DNA of 64,000 bases from Rhodosorus marinus (Eukaryota; Rhodophyta; Stylonematophyceae; Stylonematales; Stylonemataceae): positions 186,001 to 250,000 of the forward strand of contig JAMWBK010000006.1 of assembly GCA_029953675.1 (NCBI GenBank), given 5' to 3'. The notes under the pieces were generated by a model that was not told the DNA's origin, searched no databases, and saw only the letters and a program-made list of their open reading frames with translations. Both the position numbers and the translations under genes were made by a program. This document shows, in pieces, positions 20,495-30,591 of the stretch (its first letter is position 1; each line of letters starts with the position of its first letter).

Positions 20495-22253
20495 TCACCA
20501 ACCGGAAAAATCTCCAAACTTTGAAGAGCTCTTCTGCTGTAGCTTCGGTTTCTTCCGCTGTGGGATACCACCTATCTGCACATCGTCCACCTCACCGCCA
20601 CTTACTCTGCCAACATACTTTCCTACAACGTCAGTGCCCCCCTTCGCAGCCGCTTTTGCGTACATCTGATCCCTTTTTTTTTCCCTGCTGAGCTTTGCCT
20701 GCTTCCCCTCCTCCTCTCTTTGCTCCTTTTGTTTTGCCTTAACAGTCTCCGTAAACGGGTTAACGAGAACCTTTACGCTGTCAATGCGCACATCCTCCTT
20801 CGGTCTATCATCGTCATCAGTCGGTACCTTCTCTATCTGTTCCAAGGTCTTCACAGCACCAACCACTTGACCAAACACAGTATGTTTGCCATCCAAGTGA
20901 GGGGCTGAAGCATACGTGATAAAAAACTGGCTCGTGTTCGAATTGGGGCCTGAGTTCGCCATGGACAATATGCCTTTACCTTTGTGCTTCAAGGATCCTC
21001 TGATCTCATCCCCGAATGGGGAACCCCACAACGACTCACCACCTCGTCCGGTTCCAGTAGGATCTCCGCCTAGAGAGCAGGATTCAGTAATGGGTTCAGA
21101 CTCAGAAGCAGTTTTTGAATGGAAGAAGATGAAGGCAAGCTTTTTCGTACCTTGTAGCACAAACCTTGGAACGCTTCTATGGAAAAGCACTCCATTGTAC
21201 AATCCTTTTCCAGCCAAACCAAGAAAGTTCTCACATGTTCGAGGAGTTTGATCGCAGTGCAGCTCAACGTTAAGGGGGCCATGGTTCGTTACAATAGTGA
21301 CGTATCCTTTCTCCTTGACCTGTTTGTACCTTTCCTCTCGCATTTCATCTTCGGTAAGTGCTCTCAACTCGTTCTCGGTGACTGGATTGAGAGCGGTTGA
21401 CGTAAAACCCGCAGCTGCTCTTCCAGTGGTGTGGATGTTCGACTTTTTCCCAGAGTCAGTTTTCTCAGCAAACTTTCGCGTGCTTTCACTTGAGAGTTTC
21501 AGCTGACTGTTCTTTTCCACGAGCTCATGATTTTTTGACGCCTCATTGAGCGCTCTTGTCGCGGTGGAGTCGAGTCTAACAGAAGCCCCAGACTTCTTCC
21601 GCTCCTCCATCGCCCTCTGCCTAACCTTGGAATCCGCTATTCTCCTCAGACTAAGGTTGTTTTTATCCTAAACACCAGTCAAGGCCTCACCATCAGAAGT
21701 CAACACTTCCATTCTCTTGAACTGATTCTTTCTTGCACAGATTAGCTCATACCGCTAAGGTCAGGATGTCCTTCTTCACGAATGGTTCTCCAGTAAGGAG
21801 GTCCTTCATTGACCTAGTTTTCAAGTTCAGCTCTTTTACTGCATCGTATGAGTACACATTTCCGGTCGTCTTAACAGCAACGACGTGTGAATTCTTGTTG
21901 AAAGTTTTGAATAAAATCGGGCAATGAATCTCTCCTTCCGAATTTTTGTGGAACACCAGTTTGATGATGTCAGTCGTCGACAACGGTTCTCCGGATATTG
22001 GATGCACTCCATACTTCCTAACGTAAGGAAACACGTTGAGAAGCTCAAAAACCGTACCATCGGGTGTGCATACCGGGTTATCCCATGGCTGAAGGGATAA
22101 AGCACAGTGAGTGAGGGGTAGCTCAGCTGCCTTCGCTGCACTCAATGCCGCGCCCGTTTCACGCGAGCTTAGACCTCTCTTTCCGCCGTAAAGCTGCTCC
22201 TGCTCTGTCCGAGTCACGAACAGACGATCTTTGCTGTGTTGATTTTTCCCCAT
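20495..22253 (-). CDS. PPIL2: U-box cyclophilin, PPIL2/CYC4-like
   Basis: Exons 22253-21753, 21667-21151 and 21069-20495 give 530 residues (human PPIL2 has 520). The N-terminus MGKNQHSKDRLFVTRTEQ and the modified U-box (HCALSLQPWDNPVCTPDGTV ... ISGEPL) come first, then a second U-box-like segment, then a cyclophilin domain (GVLFHRSVPRFVLQGGDPTG, SMANSGPNSNTSQFFITYAS, LDGKHTVFGQVVG). The catalytic Arg and Gln of the cyclophilin pocket are kept; the Trp of CypA is His. PPIL2 is a nuclear, spliceosome-associated protein with U-box ubiquitin-ligase activity. Intron two (81 bp) is stop-free and in frame. An upstream extension of 19 codons exists, but MGKNQ is the conserved start. Divergent from the TTC4-like gene. 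Confidence 0.93.
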
Positions 22254-23092
22254 GTTCGAACAGAACCTCCCAAGTTCTCTCAATGCCCTTGCCCCTTCAT
22301 CTGCAAGCAACCTTACCCCTCTCCGAGACCAATAGTTTCAAATCTGAGGCGTGGGCATCACCCGCACAGCCCTCGGAAATTGATGGACTTGACAAGCAGC
22401 GCCCGCAGATCTTGTTCCAAGTCCCCTCAGTCTTCCATCCGACACCACAGCCAACGTTCCCACCACTGCACCAGTCTTATAACTAAGGCTACTGCTAACG
22501 TCAAAACCAATGCTACGGCCTATGATACGACCAATGTTACAACCACTGTACCAACCACTATTACAACCGCTATTACAACCTCTGTTACACGCAATGGCTA
22601 CGACCAATGTTACTACTAATGTTACGCCAATGTTACGATCAATGTTACGACTAAAGTTACGACTAATGTTACGCCAATGTTACGACCAATGGTACGACCA
22701 ATGTTACGACCAATGTTACGACCAATGTTACGACCAATGTTACGACCAATGTTACGACCAATGTTACGACCAATGTTACGACCAATGTTACGACCAATGT
22801 TACGACCAATGTTACGACCAATGGTACGACCAACGTTACGCCCAATGTTCACAACCAATGTTACGCCCAATGTTCACAACCAATGTTACGCCCAATGTTC
22901 ACAACCAATGTTACGACAAATGTTACGACCAAGGTTACGACCAATGTCACTCCCATTGTTTCGCCCAATGTTACGCCCAATACTACGTCCCACGCGAGAC
23001 GATATGACCAACGTCGCGACCTCTCTTACCTTCCAGTGTTCGAACAAGGGCACTGGCAAAGGAACATGACGTGAGGTGCGCGGGTGGAAAGC
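22254..23092. promoter_or_regulatory. divergent intergenic promoter region
   Basis: The 839 bp between the start codons of the cyclophilin (minus) and the TTC4-like (plus) genes must contain both promoters. More than half of it is the 12-bp minisatellite, leaving about 240 bp next to the cyclophilin and about 95 bp next to the TTC4-like gene. I see no clear TATA box. Confidence 0.5.
22498..22995 (+). repeat. 12-bp minisatellite, unit ATGTTACGACCA
   Basis: The core at about 22676-22835 has around thirteen near-identical copies of a 12-bp unit. Outer copies on both sides are degenerate (for example CAACCAATGTTACGCCCAAT), typical of an array that homogenises from the middle. Because 12 is a multiple of three, both strands stay open as (MLRP)n, (CYDQ)n and (NIGR)n, which makes false open frames. 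I treat it as non-coding. Confidence 0.9.
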
Positions 23093-24501
23093 ATGGACGA
23101 ACAAAACGCTATGGAAGAATCGTGGGAAGATATGCCGCTATTTGCGGATGAAGGATACTTAAAGAAGGTCGCCAAAGATGAGCAAGTGCCCGAAGACATG
23201 AGCGATAGCTTCGCCATGTTGTCACACCTTGTCTATGATGAGGACACTCCAGCGGAAGTTTCTGAACAGTTGAGAGAAAAGGGAAACTCACAGTTTAAGA
23301 TTGGTACCAAGTAAGCAATGGTCATCTTCAGGATTATTGCTTCCGGGCGGCAATGGAGACCAGAATCGCCACTCTCCATCTAGCCCCGTCTGACGGTTCC
23401 GGTGGCGTTCTGATTTTCAAGGTACTCGCTGAAACGTGCCGCAGAGCACTATACAAAGGCCTTGGAGCTTGAAGATTTGGAACCTGAAGTGAAGTCCTTG
23501 GCATATCTGAATCGTGCAGCAGCGGAAATGAAGCTGGAAAACTTTGGGAAAGCCCTTGCTGACGCGAAGATGGCTATCTCGCTGGACAGCTCCAACGGAA
23601 AGGCGTACTGGCGTGCTGCAAAGGCCGCGAATAGTGTTGGACGCTGGCAAGAAGCTCGCGACTTGGCAAGCTCTGGTATCATTCTGGCGCGGAAGGGCTC
23701 GGTCTCAATTCCGCTCTTGAAAAGCGAAGTCAAAGTAGCCAAGAAGAACCTCACACGAGATCTGGAGAAGATTACTGCCGTTCAGAAAAATGAGGAAGAG
23801 AAAGATAACAGGGCAAAGGAACTATCTAAAATCCTCGTGGAGCGAGGATTGCAGATCGGTCCGCCGCTGTTCTCTCAGCAGCTAAAATATCCAACACAAG
23901 AGCCCAAGATTAATTCAGATGGATCCTTGAGCTATCCCGTCCTAATTGTCTATCCGTCGTACTCGGGCGGTGACTCTGACCAAGTAACTCAGTCTGATTT
24001 CATAGAGGATTTCCACGAGATGCAAACACTCAGGTAGCGAATTGAAACACTGTCTCGCAGGAGCTTTTAATTTCTCACATCCTCTTCTTTTCTCGTGTCG
24101 TTCTTTCCCTAGTGAGTTTCTCCAAGTTATGCTGCCTCCTCCTTGGGAAACAAGCGGTGAGCTGCTCCCCGACAGAGTAGATGCATTGTACCGAGAGAAG
24201 TGGACGATTTCAGGTGGTGAAATGGAAGAACGGATTGGACTAGGTGAAGATTTAGAGGGATATTTGGGGTCAACGAGGGGTCGTGATGAACTTGGGAGCT
24301 GGAAATCTGTGTCAGTGGACAAACCGTTGTTCGAGGTGTGCCGTTCACCGAATTGAGCAAACTGCAGCCAGCGCTTGGTTGACGAAGAGTCTGAAGTTTT
24401 TGTATGGCAATGATGTTGTTCAGATCCTAGCGTTGGCGGATTATATCACCCCGAAGTTTCCTGTGTTTTATATCGTTCCAAAGGGCTATCGACCGCCGTA
24501 A
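23093..24501 (+). CDS. TTC4: TTC4/Cns1-like TPR co-chaperone
   Basis: Exons 23093-23310, 23422-24033, 24113-24335 and 24424-24501 join in frame to 376 residues (human TTC4 has 387). Residues 1-50 are acidic (WEDMPLFADE). Three TPR motifs follow: REKGNSQFK..., KSLAYLNRAAAEMKLENFGK and KAYWRAAKAANSVGRWQEAR. Then come a charged helix and the wheel-like C-terminal domain (YPVLIVYPSYSG ... SEFLQVML ... LADYITPKFPVFYIVPKG). The TPR clamp of this family binds the Hsp90 and Hsp70 tails, and the C-domain links to translation and client transfer. The last two joins were found because they restore SEFLQVML and FEILALADY, expected in the family. It is transcribed away from the cyclophilin gene. Confidence 0.87.
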
Positions 24502-25689
24502 GCTCTGGAGGTACTGTCTTGCGAGCACATGTACAAATCCCAAGGAACCCCAGAGGCGAGCAGACTTCAGCACAACGAAAAAGACCATGGGAAAATCTTC
24601 TGTGACAGGATGGTGCGGGAGCGACATGGAACGCTGCTCCGAACCTCCACTCTCTAAGGTCCAGCCGCGTGGATGAGATTGAGTATTCTAACTTGTCAGG
24701 GTGAGGTGTTTCCGTATCCTTCTTGCACGGGGTTGCTTTCCGACATCGACCTGTGGATCCCCCGTTATTGGCCCGGTAAATGAGACAAGCTAGGATACCA
24801 AGTTCGAACGCGTGCGTCGATCTCCTGCAGTGCATTGCCCCCCAACTGCATTTCCGGGCTCCAGCTTCCCCCGTTTTGTCGGATCGTGCTTACCCAAGAG
24901 TGCTGCCCACGCCCACGCCATAGTTGCTTTCACCGCTACAGATGTGTTCTCGGCCGCTCAATTTTCTGAGAGTTTCCCGTGCCCTAAAGCGGCGTCACGG
25001 AAAACGTGCGAGAGCAACACATCTTCCCCCAATTGTTGTTGCACAGTAAGCACTTTGGCTGATTGGACAGTTACAGTATTTTGAACTAATGTGCGTTGTG
25101 AGGAAAGCCTAGGTTAGAACTCTGGGCAGGAGCGCATTTTCTGCGCATCAGTCGATAAGGACAGCGGCAACAAGACTGCTTTGAGGGAGCATGCGAAAGC
25201 TCTAATTCAGTGGCCATTATCAAGCCATACTGACACTCAAACTCTTAGGCCAATTCCTTTCAACGATCAATGTAAAACAACATTCAAAGCACAGCCAGAA
25301 CTACTTGAGGGTTTTTCGAATGACACTGTTTACTTCAAACGATCCATCATGTCCTTAAGTAGACTCAAACCTAATGAGTCAAGATCCCATCGCCAATCGC
25401 CAAGCGGATGAAACCAGATTCGTTTCTTAGGATTTAATCTAGCTTGTTTTTCATCCGATGCTCAATCAGCGACGACGGTCGGTAACAATAATAACAAATT
25501 TACTGATTTTAGAAGCTTGAGGAGGATGAACAAAATGGATAAGGTGATGGGATTGTTAGCATGTCATGATTGGAGTTTGGAGGCGATCAAAATCCTGTAG
25601 AGAAGGCGAGTTTAGATTCTAGGTATGAAAAACAGTAGAGCGTTCGCTTGAGGAGTATAGGCTTAGTAGGTGTTGGAAAGGGTATAGAT
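24502..25689. other. intergenic, no supported gene
   Basis: Short frames on both strands have mixed composition without family features. The longest, on the minus strand at 24446-24835, overlaps the last exon of the TTC4-like gene and is not believed. The last part is the 5' flank of the FKBP gene. Confidence 0.5.
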
Positions 25690-26577
25690 ATGGCCGAAAT
25701 TCGAGATGCGTCGGAGGTGAGAAAAGCTTTAAAAGAGGCTGATGATGACGAGTACGTGGATGCGAGTGGGGACGGAGGAGTTAAAATTTGTCGGTTGCGA
25801 GCTCCGAGGGAAGAGACGGCTGCTTTTGGGAACGTGGAGACTCCTTACGTAGAAGGTTCGAGTCGCGATGAAAATCGCAATGCCCTGAAGTTTTTGTGAC
25901 TGAAAGGTTTTTTTGTTGGTCTCTGTGATATGGACTGTATAGTACATTATGAAGGCTTCCTGGAAGAGAACGGGGATCTATTTGACTCCAGCAGGGCGTC
26001 TGGATATCCGTTCGTAGTTTTGCTTGGGAAGGGCAAGGTTATTGCCGGATGGGAGGTAGCTTTGCAGGTCCTCAGGTTGGGTGAAATGGCTGAAGTTTTA
26101 ATTCGATCAGACTATGGATATGGGCAAGAGGTAAGAGCCTTGAGGACAAGCCATGAGACTGCTTTCTAGGTATGCGAATGTGAACTGAGATTTTCGCCAC
26201 CTCGTCCCACCGAACGAAAAGGAAAATGACGATATTCCAGCTGGATCAACGCTGAAGTTTATTATTGAAATCTTGGACGTGAGATCCACCCCAAAGCCTG
26301 TATCAGTGACACCGATGACCACGGACGCGGACGCAAAGAGACTGGACGAGATTAGAAAACAGAGAGAGGAGGCAGCGAGACGGCGTGAGGAAGACAAGAA
26401 AGGTGCGCGCTAAACACATGTGATCCATATCTTATTGCTCGCCTACGCTTAACAGCAACTGTTTCTTCCACTTCAGCCGCGGAGGAGGCGAAGAAGAAGG
26501 CCGCCGAGGCCGCCGCCGCTCGACTTGCCAATAAAGGACAGAAGGGTGGAAAAGGAAAGAACAAGAAGAAGAAATGA
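25690..26577 (+). CDS. FKBP-type peptidyl-prolyl isomerase
   Basis: Exon 1 starts at ATG 25690 with an acidic stretch and GDGGVKICRLR. The core exon around 25930-26130 encodes DCIVHYEGFLEENGDLFDSS, GYPFVVLLGKGKVIAGWEVA and GEMAEVLIRSDYGYG, the FKBP drug-binding fold. The next exon encodes IPAGSTLKFIIEILD, then a charged helix, and the last exon (26477-26577) an Ala/Lys-rich tail ending NKKKK, perhaps for nucleolar retention. FKBPs catalyse proline cis-trans isomerisation. The last intron (26403-26476) is clean. The first and second junctions do not keep frame with any GT-AG pair I tried (see findings), so the full protein is uncertain although the domain is clear. Confidence 0.75.
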
Positions 26578-27683
26578 TAGTCGGGACACCATATTTCGTT
26601 CCGCGTTCTGTGACGCTTTTCTCAGTACTCATCGAGCAGATCCTAATTCCGTCGTCTTGGATGTGGATTCGAATCCTTTGTTCGAGGTCACAGCATGATG
26701 TCTGACGAACTGCTCACCACGGAGGGTCGGGTCCGAAGATAGCGGCGGCAAACTACATGCCGTCATCTTTAGACTCAGTGGATCCCGGGTTAGATCGCTT
26801 TCCTGCCCCGGGGCGACCCAGCATGCAGATCACCAAAGGACAAACGAGGAAGAGCTCTCTCCCAGGCTTCGTGCTGTTGCCTTGCTCGAAGATCCTTCGC
26901 GCAATATGCGACTCTGAATCTATTATCATCAACAGAGATCCTTAATGGGATAGGGATTGCTAAAGCTGCAGAAAACTGATTAAAACAGAAATTGTACATC
27001 GGGTGTGCCACTCGTGAACTAGGAGACACCTCGCGCCAGGGCTCTCACCACTCGTCGTGGAAACGCTGTGGGGTCCGAAGCTCCTGTGGAGAGTTCTCAC
27101 ATCAAAAGTCAGTTGACATTTCATTCAACTTCCCGCGTACCATCTGCCAAAGCCTCGGAGTTTCCCTTCAAACATTTCTGACTTAGAACGCATACCCGTT
27201 TTTCCAATAACTTCCTTTGACAGCCTGTTAGCAGAGTTTCCCATCGTCTCCATCGACGTAGAACGCACCGGATAAAATCGAGCTGTGCGCGTTTCACGTC
27301 TTTCTTCCGGGTGTCCCCCCATTGACATTGAACGCCACTGCTTGATAATATTTTCTTTGATAGAAGAATGCAATTATTGAAAAACCTAAAAATCTAAATA
27401 GGAAAAAATAGTATCCAAGATATTCTTTCGATTAATATTTAGTTTTTAGGATATTTTTGTATTGATTTGATTGAGATCGGGTTTTTGATAAGCAATGAGA
27501 TGAATGATGAGGGCCGATGGAGGTGAGAGGCTCCCCCGATGAGAGGAGTGAGTACATAGATGAAGTTTTCAACTGGCGGGGAGTGAGGGGAGGCTGGGTG
27601 TGTTCTGGAGAAGGCGATGAAATCGGTGAGGGCGTAGACTGGAATTTTCAAGGTTGACAGGGAGTTTTTCTGGCGAAGGGGCT
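26578..27683. other. intergenic, no supported gene
   Basis: AT-rich in its right half. No frame over about 80 codons and no RNA gene seen. The right end is the 5' flank of the TLDc-like gene. Confidence 0.5.
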
Positions 27684-28734
27684 ATGGAGAAGCTAAGCTG
27701 TTTGTTTGTTAGTGGAGTGGATGGGATTGTTCGCTTTGGTGGGGATCGTAGGGTTCGATGTTGTAAAAGACGGAGCAGGAGGGTTGTGATGCAAGAGCAG
27801 GATCTTGGGGAGAAGCTTTTTGGACTCATTTTTGGAAAGCAGGAGGAAACGCCCCTTGGGTTCCAGAGGTTTGATAGAGATCGGTTTCCGGAGCAGTATG
27901 TGGCGACCTTGGATGAGTTTGCAGATCCGGTTGCTTCGGATACCGAGGAGATGGCATTGTTTCGACCCATGCTCGCGAGGACACAGCTGGTAACTAGAGA
28001 TTTGCAGCTGCTTTATGACGCTGGCGAACATGGATGGACGGCTGCGGCTTTCCACGAGTGTGTGAACAAGAAGGGAGCCGGGGTTGTTGTTGCCGTTACT
28101 GAAGGAGGAACAGTTTGTGGAGGTTATAACCCAAAGGTCAGTTATTCAGATCTATCCTACGACCAATTCATGTTTTCAACGACGCTGATCTCTTCTGACC
28201 TTTCTACAACGCAAGGGATGGGTTGGGTATGGCGAATCCCGCGGTTCCCTGGCTTCTTTCCTCTTCACATGGCCGGAGGGAGATACCTCGAAACCACCTG
28301 TGAAATTGAGGAAAGTGGTAAGGGCATGGTTCCCATGTGAGAGCAGCTGTTCTCGCTAATCGACGCGCTCAATTACGTGTTTTTCCAATTCTCTGTCTGC
28401 GGGTACGTTTCAGGGAGGAAAGTCAATGTCAGTTCTCGATGATCCGGAAACAGGACCAAAATTCGGTGCTGATGGATTTGTAGTCATGCTGATGAGCCCT
28501 TTCCAAAGCGAGCTCGACGGAAGCGAAAAGATTGCTTCGTCCAAACTAGGCACATTCTACGAGGTCAGACCGGATGGCGTTCGTCACATTTTCTCAAAAA
28601 CCGAGGGCAAAAAGACAAAGCTTGTGTCTCTCAGAGCATATTTTGGAGTCTACGAAGAAGGCGAGGAGATTCCGTACGTCCATGACTCCATCTCGAAACC
28701 CGAAACGGGAACCCGTTTTTTTTACAACAGATAA
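27684..28734 (+). CDS. TLDc-domain-like protein, probably plastid-targeted
   Basis: Exons 27684-28136, 28216-28317 and 28414-28734 give 291 residues. The leader MEKLSCLFVSG ... RCCKRRSRR (about 35 residues) is basic with an early Phe. From about residue 105 the protein reads LLYDAGEHGWTAAAFHECVN, then VCGGYNPKGWVGYGESRGSL, DDPETGPKFGADGFVVML and KLGTFYE, the TLDc order of LY, FH-C, GGYNP-GW, GP-FGxD and a late Tyr-Glu. Plant TLDc proteins share the GGYNPKGW-GYGE wording. TLDc proteins bind and regulate V-ATPase or protect against oxidation; this role here is unproven. Both joins were chosen because they recreate that wording. The frame extends ten codons upstream only with TTG. Confidence 0.72.
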
Positions 28735-29450
28735 TGTGCTCAATCACCCACTCTTCTATTGATCATCCAGGTTCGATGATGCAGTGCCAGTCTCCTTGGA
28801 ATGACAGGATTCACGTTTCTACCCTCGAAGAAACGAATGCCATCAATCAGTGAAGTTGCTCGCAACCAGTTAATCTAGCAACCGCAAGCTAGAATCCATC
28901 ACTTCAACGACAAAAAAACTTATTCATATCTATCTTCACCGTTCTGGATAAGGAAGGACCTTCTGGTCAGTCAGCCAGGAAATTTCCTTTAGAACTTCCA
29001 CTCGGGATACCTCGCCAAACCAGTAAACAACAAGTTCCAAGCTTTGCTTGCTCCTCCCCGGCCCAGCCGATGAAAAGCCCACAAACCAGAGAGCGCAACG
29101 AACGGTGGAGGTGCTCTTTTGCCGAAACGTGTCTACTGGATACGGGAAGCTTCTTCTAAAGCTTCTCGTCTGGATACCTAGCTTTGTAGTACAGTTTATT
29201 TTGAAACCCAATGACCACTTTCCCTCTGACGATGTACCGAACACGCTGACATAGCGCTAAGCTTCCATATGAGCGTTTAGGGGGAGAAGGGCGTAAGTGT
29301 GCAAGGGCGCGATGAGGTCAAAAACAACGCTCGCTGTTATTTTTGCTTCTAGTTCTGGTTTTGTTCGTGTTTTCCTTTTGGTGAAGTAGTTGAATTGATA
29401 ACGAGATATCTGCTGCAGGGAATTTGAGGATTTAAGAAGACAAGGGTGAC
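28735..29450. other. intergenic, no supported gene
   Basis: Spacer between two plus-strand genes. No family-like frame. The right end is the 5' flank of the syntaxin gene. Confidence 0.5.
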
Positions 29451-30399
29451 ATGAGCGGGGCTAACGGAGATCCCTTTGATGTGGTAAAGTATGAGGTAGA
29501 GCAGAACTTGGATAAGATAAAGCAGCAGTTTGTTACTATTGAGCTCGGAGGAGGAGTCCAACGAGACCTTGGCGTAGTTAAGGAGCAGCTTCAGGTAGAC
29601 TAAATCAATTCCCTACCCGAATGCTGGGCCTTTTTTTTCCCTCAGAATGACGTGGATATACTGATCAACCCTGCTTTGCTTTGAAAACAGTCGAGCGTGA
29701 GGAACATTGAATGGGATCTACAAGATTTGGACGAAACAATTGCGTAAGGCATTCACACATGCTTTTGTTGTCCCCATTTTCTCATCTCGTCTCTCTCCCG
29801 CGTCTGCCCAAAATCTTAGTGTGGTCATTGGAAACAGAAGCCGCTTCAATCTGAGCGATGTTGAGATCCATAATCGACGACGCTTCGTCGCTGAAGCGAG
29901 ATCCCTGGCACAGAAGTGGAAAGAGAGGATAGATCAGCTCGGGCCTGTAGCTGCTCCTCAGGGTCGGAACGGAACGCCCGTCGATGAGATTTCAGCGGCA
30001 AGAAATGATGAATTTATACAGAACGAATTTCAGCACCAGGAGCTGATTCTGAGACAACAAGATCAAGGTAGGGACAAACTCTGGTTTTAAGAAGCTGTCT
30101 GTTGCTTCCAAGTCCTAAATCAAATCTCGTTTGGACTCCTGAGCACAGGTTTGGATGATCTAGCGAAGACTGTTCAAAGAATAGGGGATATGGGAATGGT
30201 CATGCATCGGGAGCTCAACGAACAAGCAGAGATTCTGGAGGACATTGATAGTGAAATGGACTCAGCTACAAATAGATTGCAACTGTTACAGAGAAAACTC
30301 GATCAGATCGTTGCTCAAACCGGTCGAGATAGATTATGCCTTATCTGTTGGCTGTTCCTGGCGTTTATTATTCTGGCAATACTAGCGGTTGTACTGTAA
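29451..30399 (+). CDS. syntaxin-6/61-type Qc-SNARE
   Basis: Four exons (29451-29594, 29691-29743, 29820-30067, 30149-30399) give 231 residues. The N-terminus DPFDVVKYEVEQNLDKIK begins the three-helix syntaxin-6 N-domain, which continues with VRNIEWDLQDLDETI and EIHNRRRFV. The SNARE helix is GLDDLAKTVQRIGDMGMVMH through LQLLQRKLDQI, with the central Q layer residue in NEQAEILEDID. The C-terminal anchor is ICWLFLAFIILAILAVVL. Such Qc-SNAREs act in fusion at the trans-Golgi network and endosomes. All phases agree. It converges with the eIF2B-beta gene, 192 bp away. Confidence 0.9.
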
Positions 30400-30591
30400 C
30401 AGAAATCCTCAGCGGGTCCTAACAGACCTGCTTCCTATCTTATTAACAAATACGGGAAAAAACTCACATATTGATGAGACCCAGTGCTGGCCTCCACAAT
30501 GCCCATACAAATCTTTGTACATCACAGGGTTGAATAGGTGCGTGGCTGGCTAGCTTTGAACATCGAAGAAAGAATGCAACTGTCGTTTTCG

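Noticed and set aside
22676-22995. Possible CRISPR-like repeat array
   Set aside because: Copies are directly adjacent 12-bp units without spacers, in a eukaryotic promoter region.
22510-23007. Repeat-rich open frames (MLRP)n, (CYDQ)n and (NIGR)n on both strands
   Set aside because: They arise because a 12-bp minisatellite stays open in all frames without stops. Units degenerate by frameshifts as well as substitutions, and no start, domain or signal supports a protein.
24446-24835. 129-codon minus-strand frame
   Set aside because: Its end lies antisense to the last exon of the TTC4-like gene, and it has no motif or start context that I trust.
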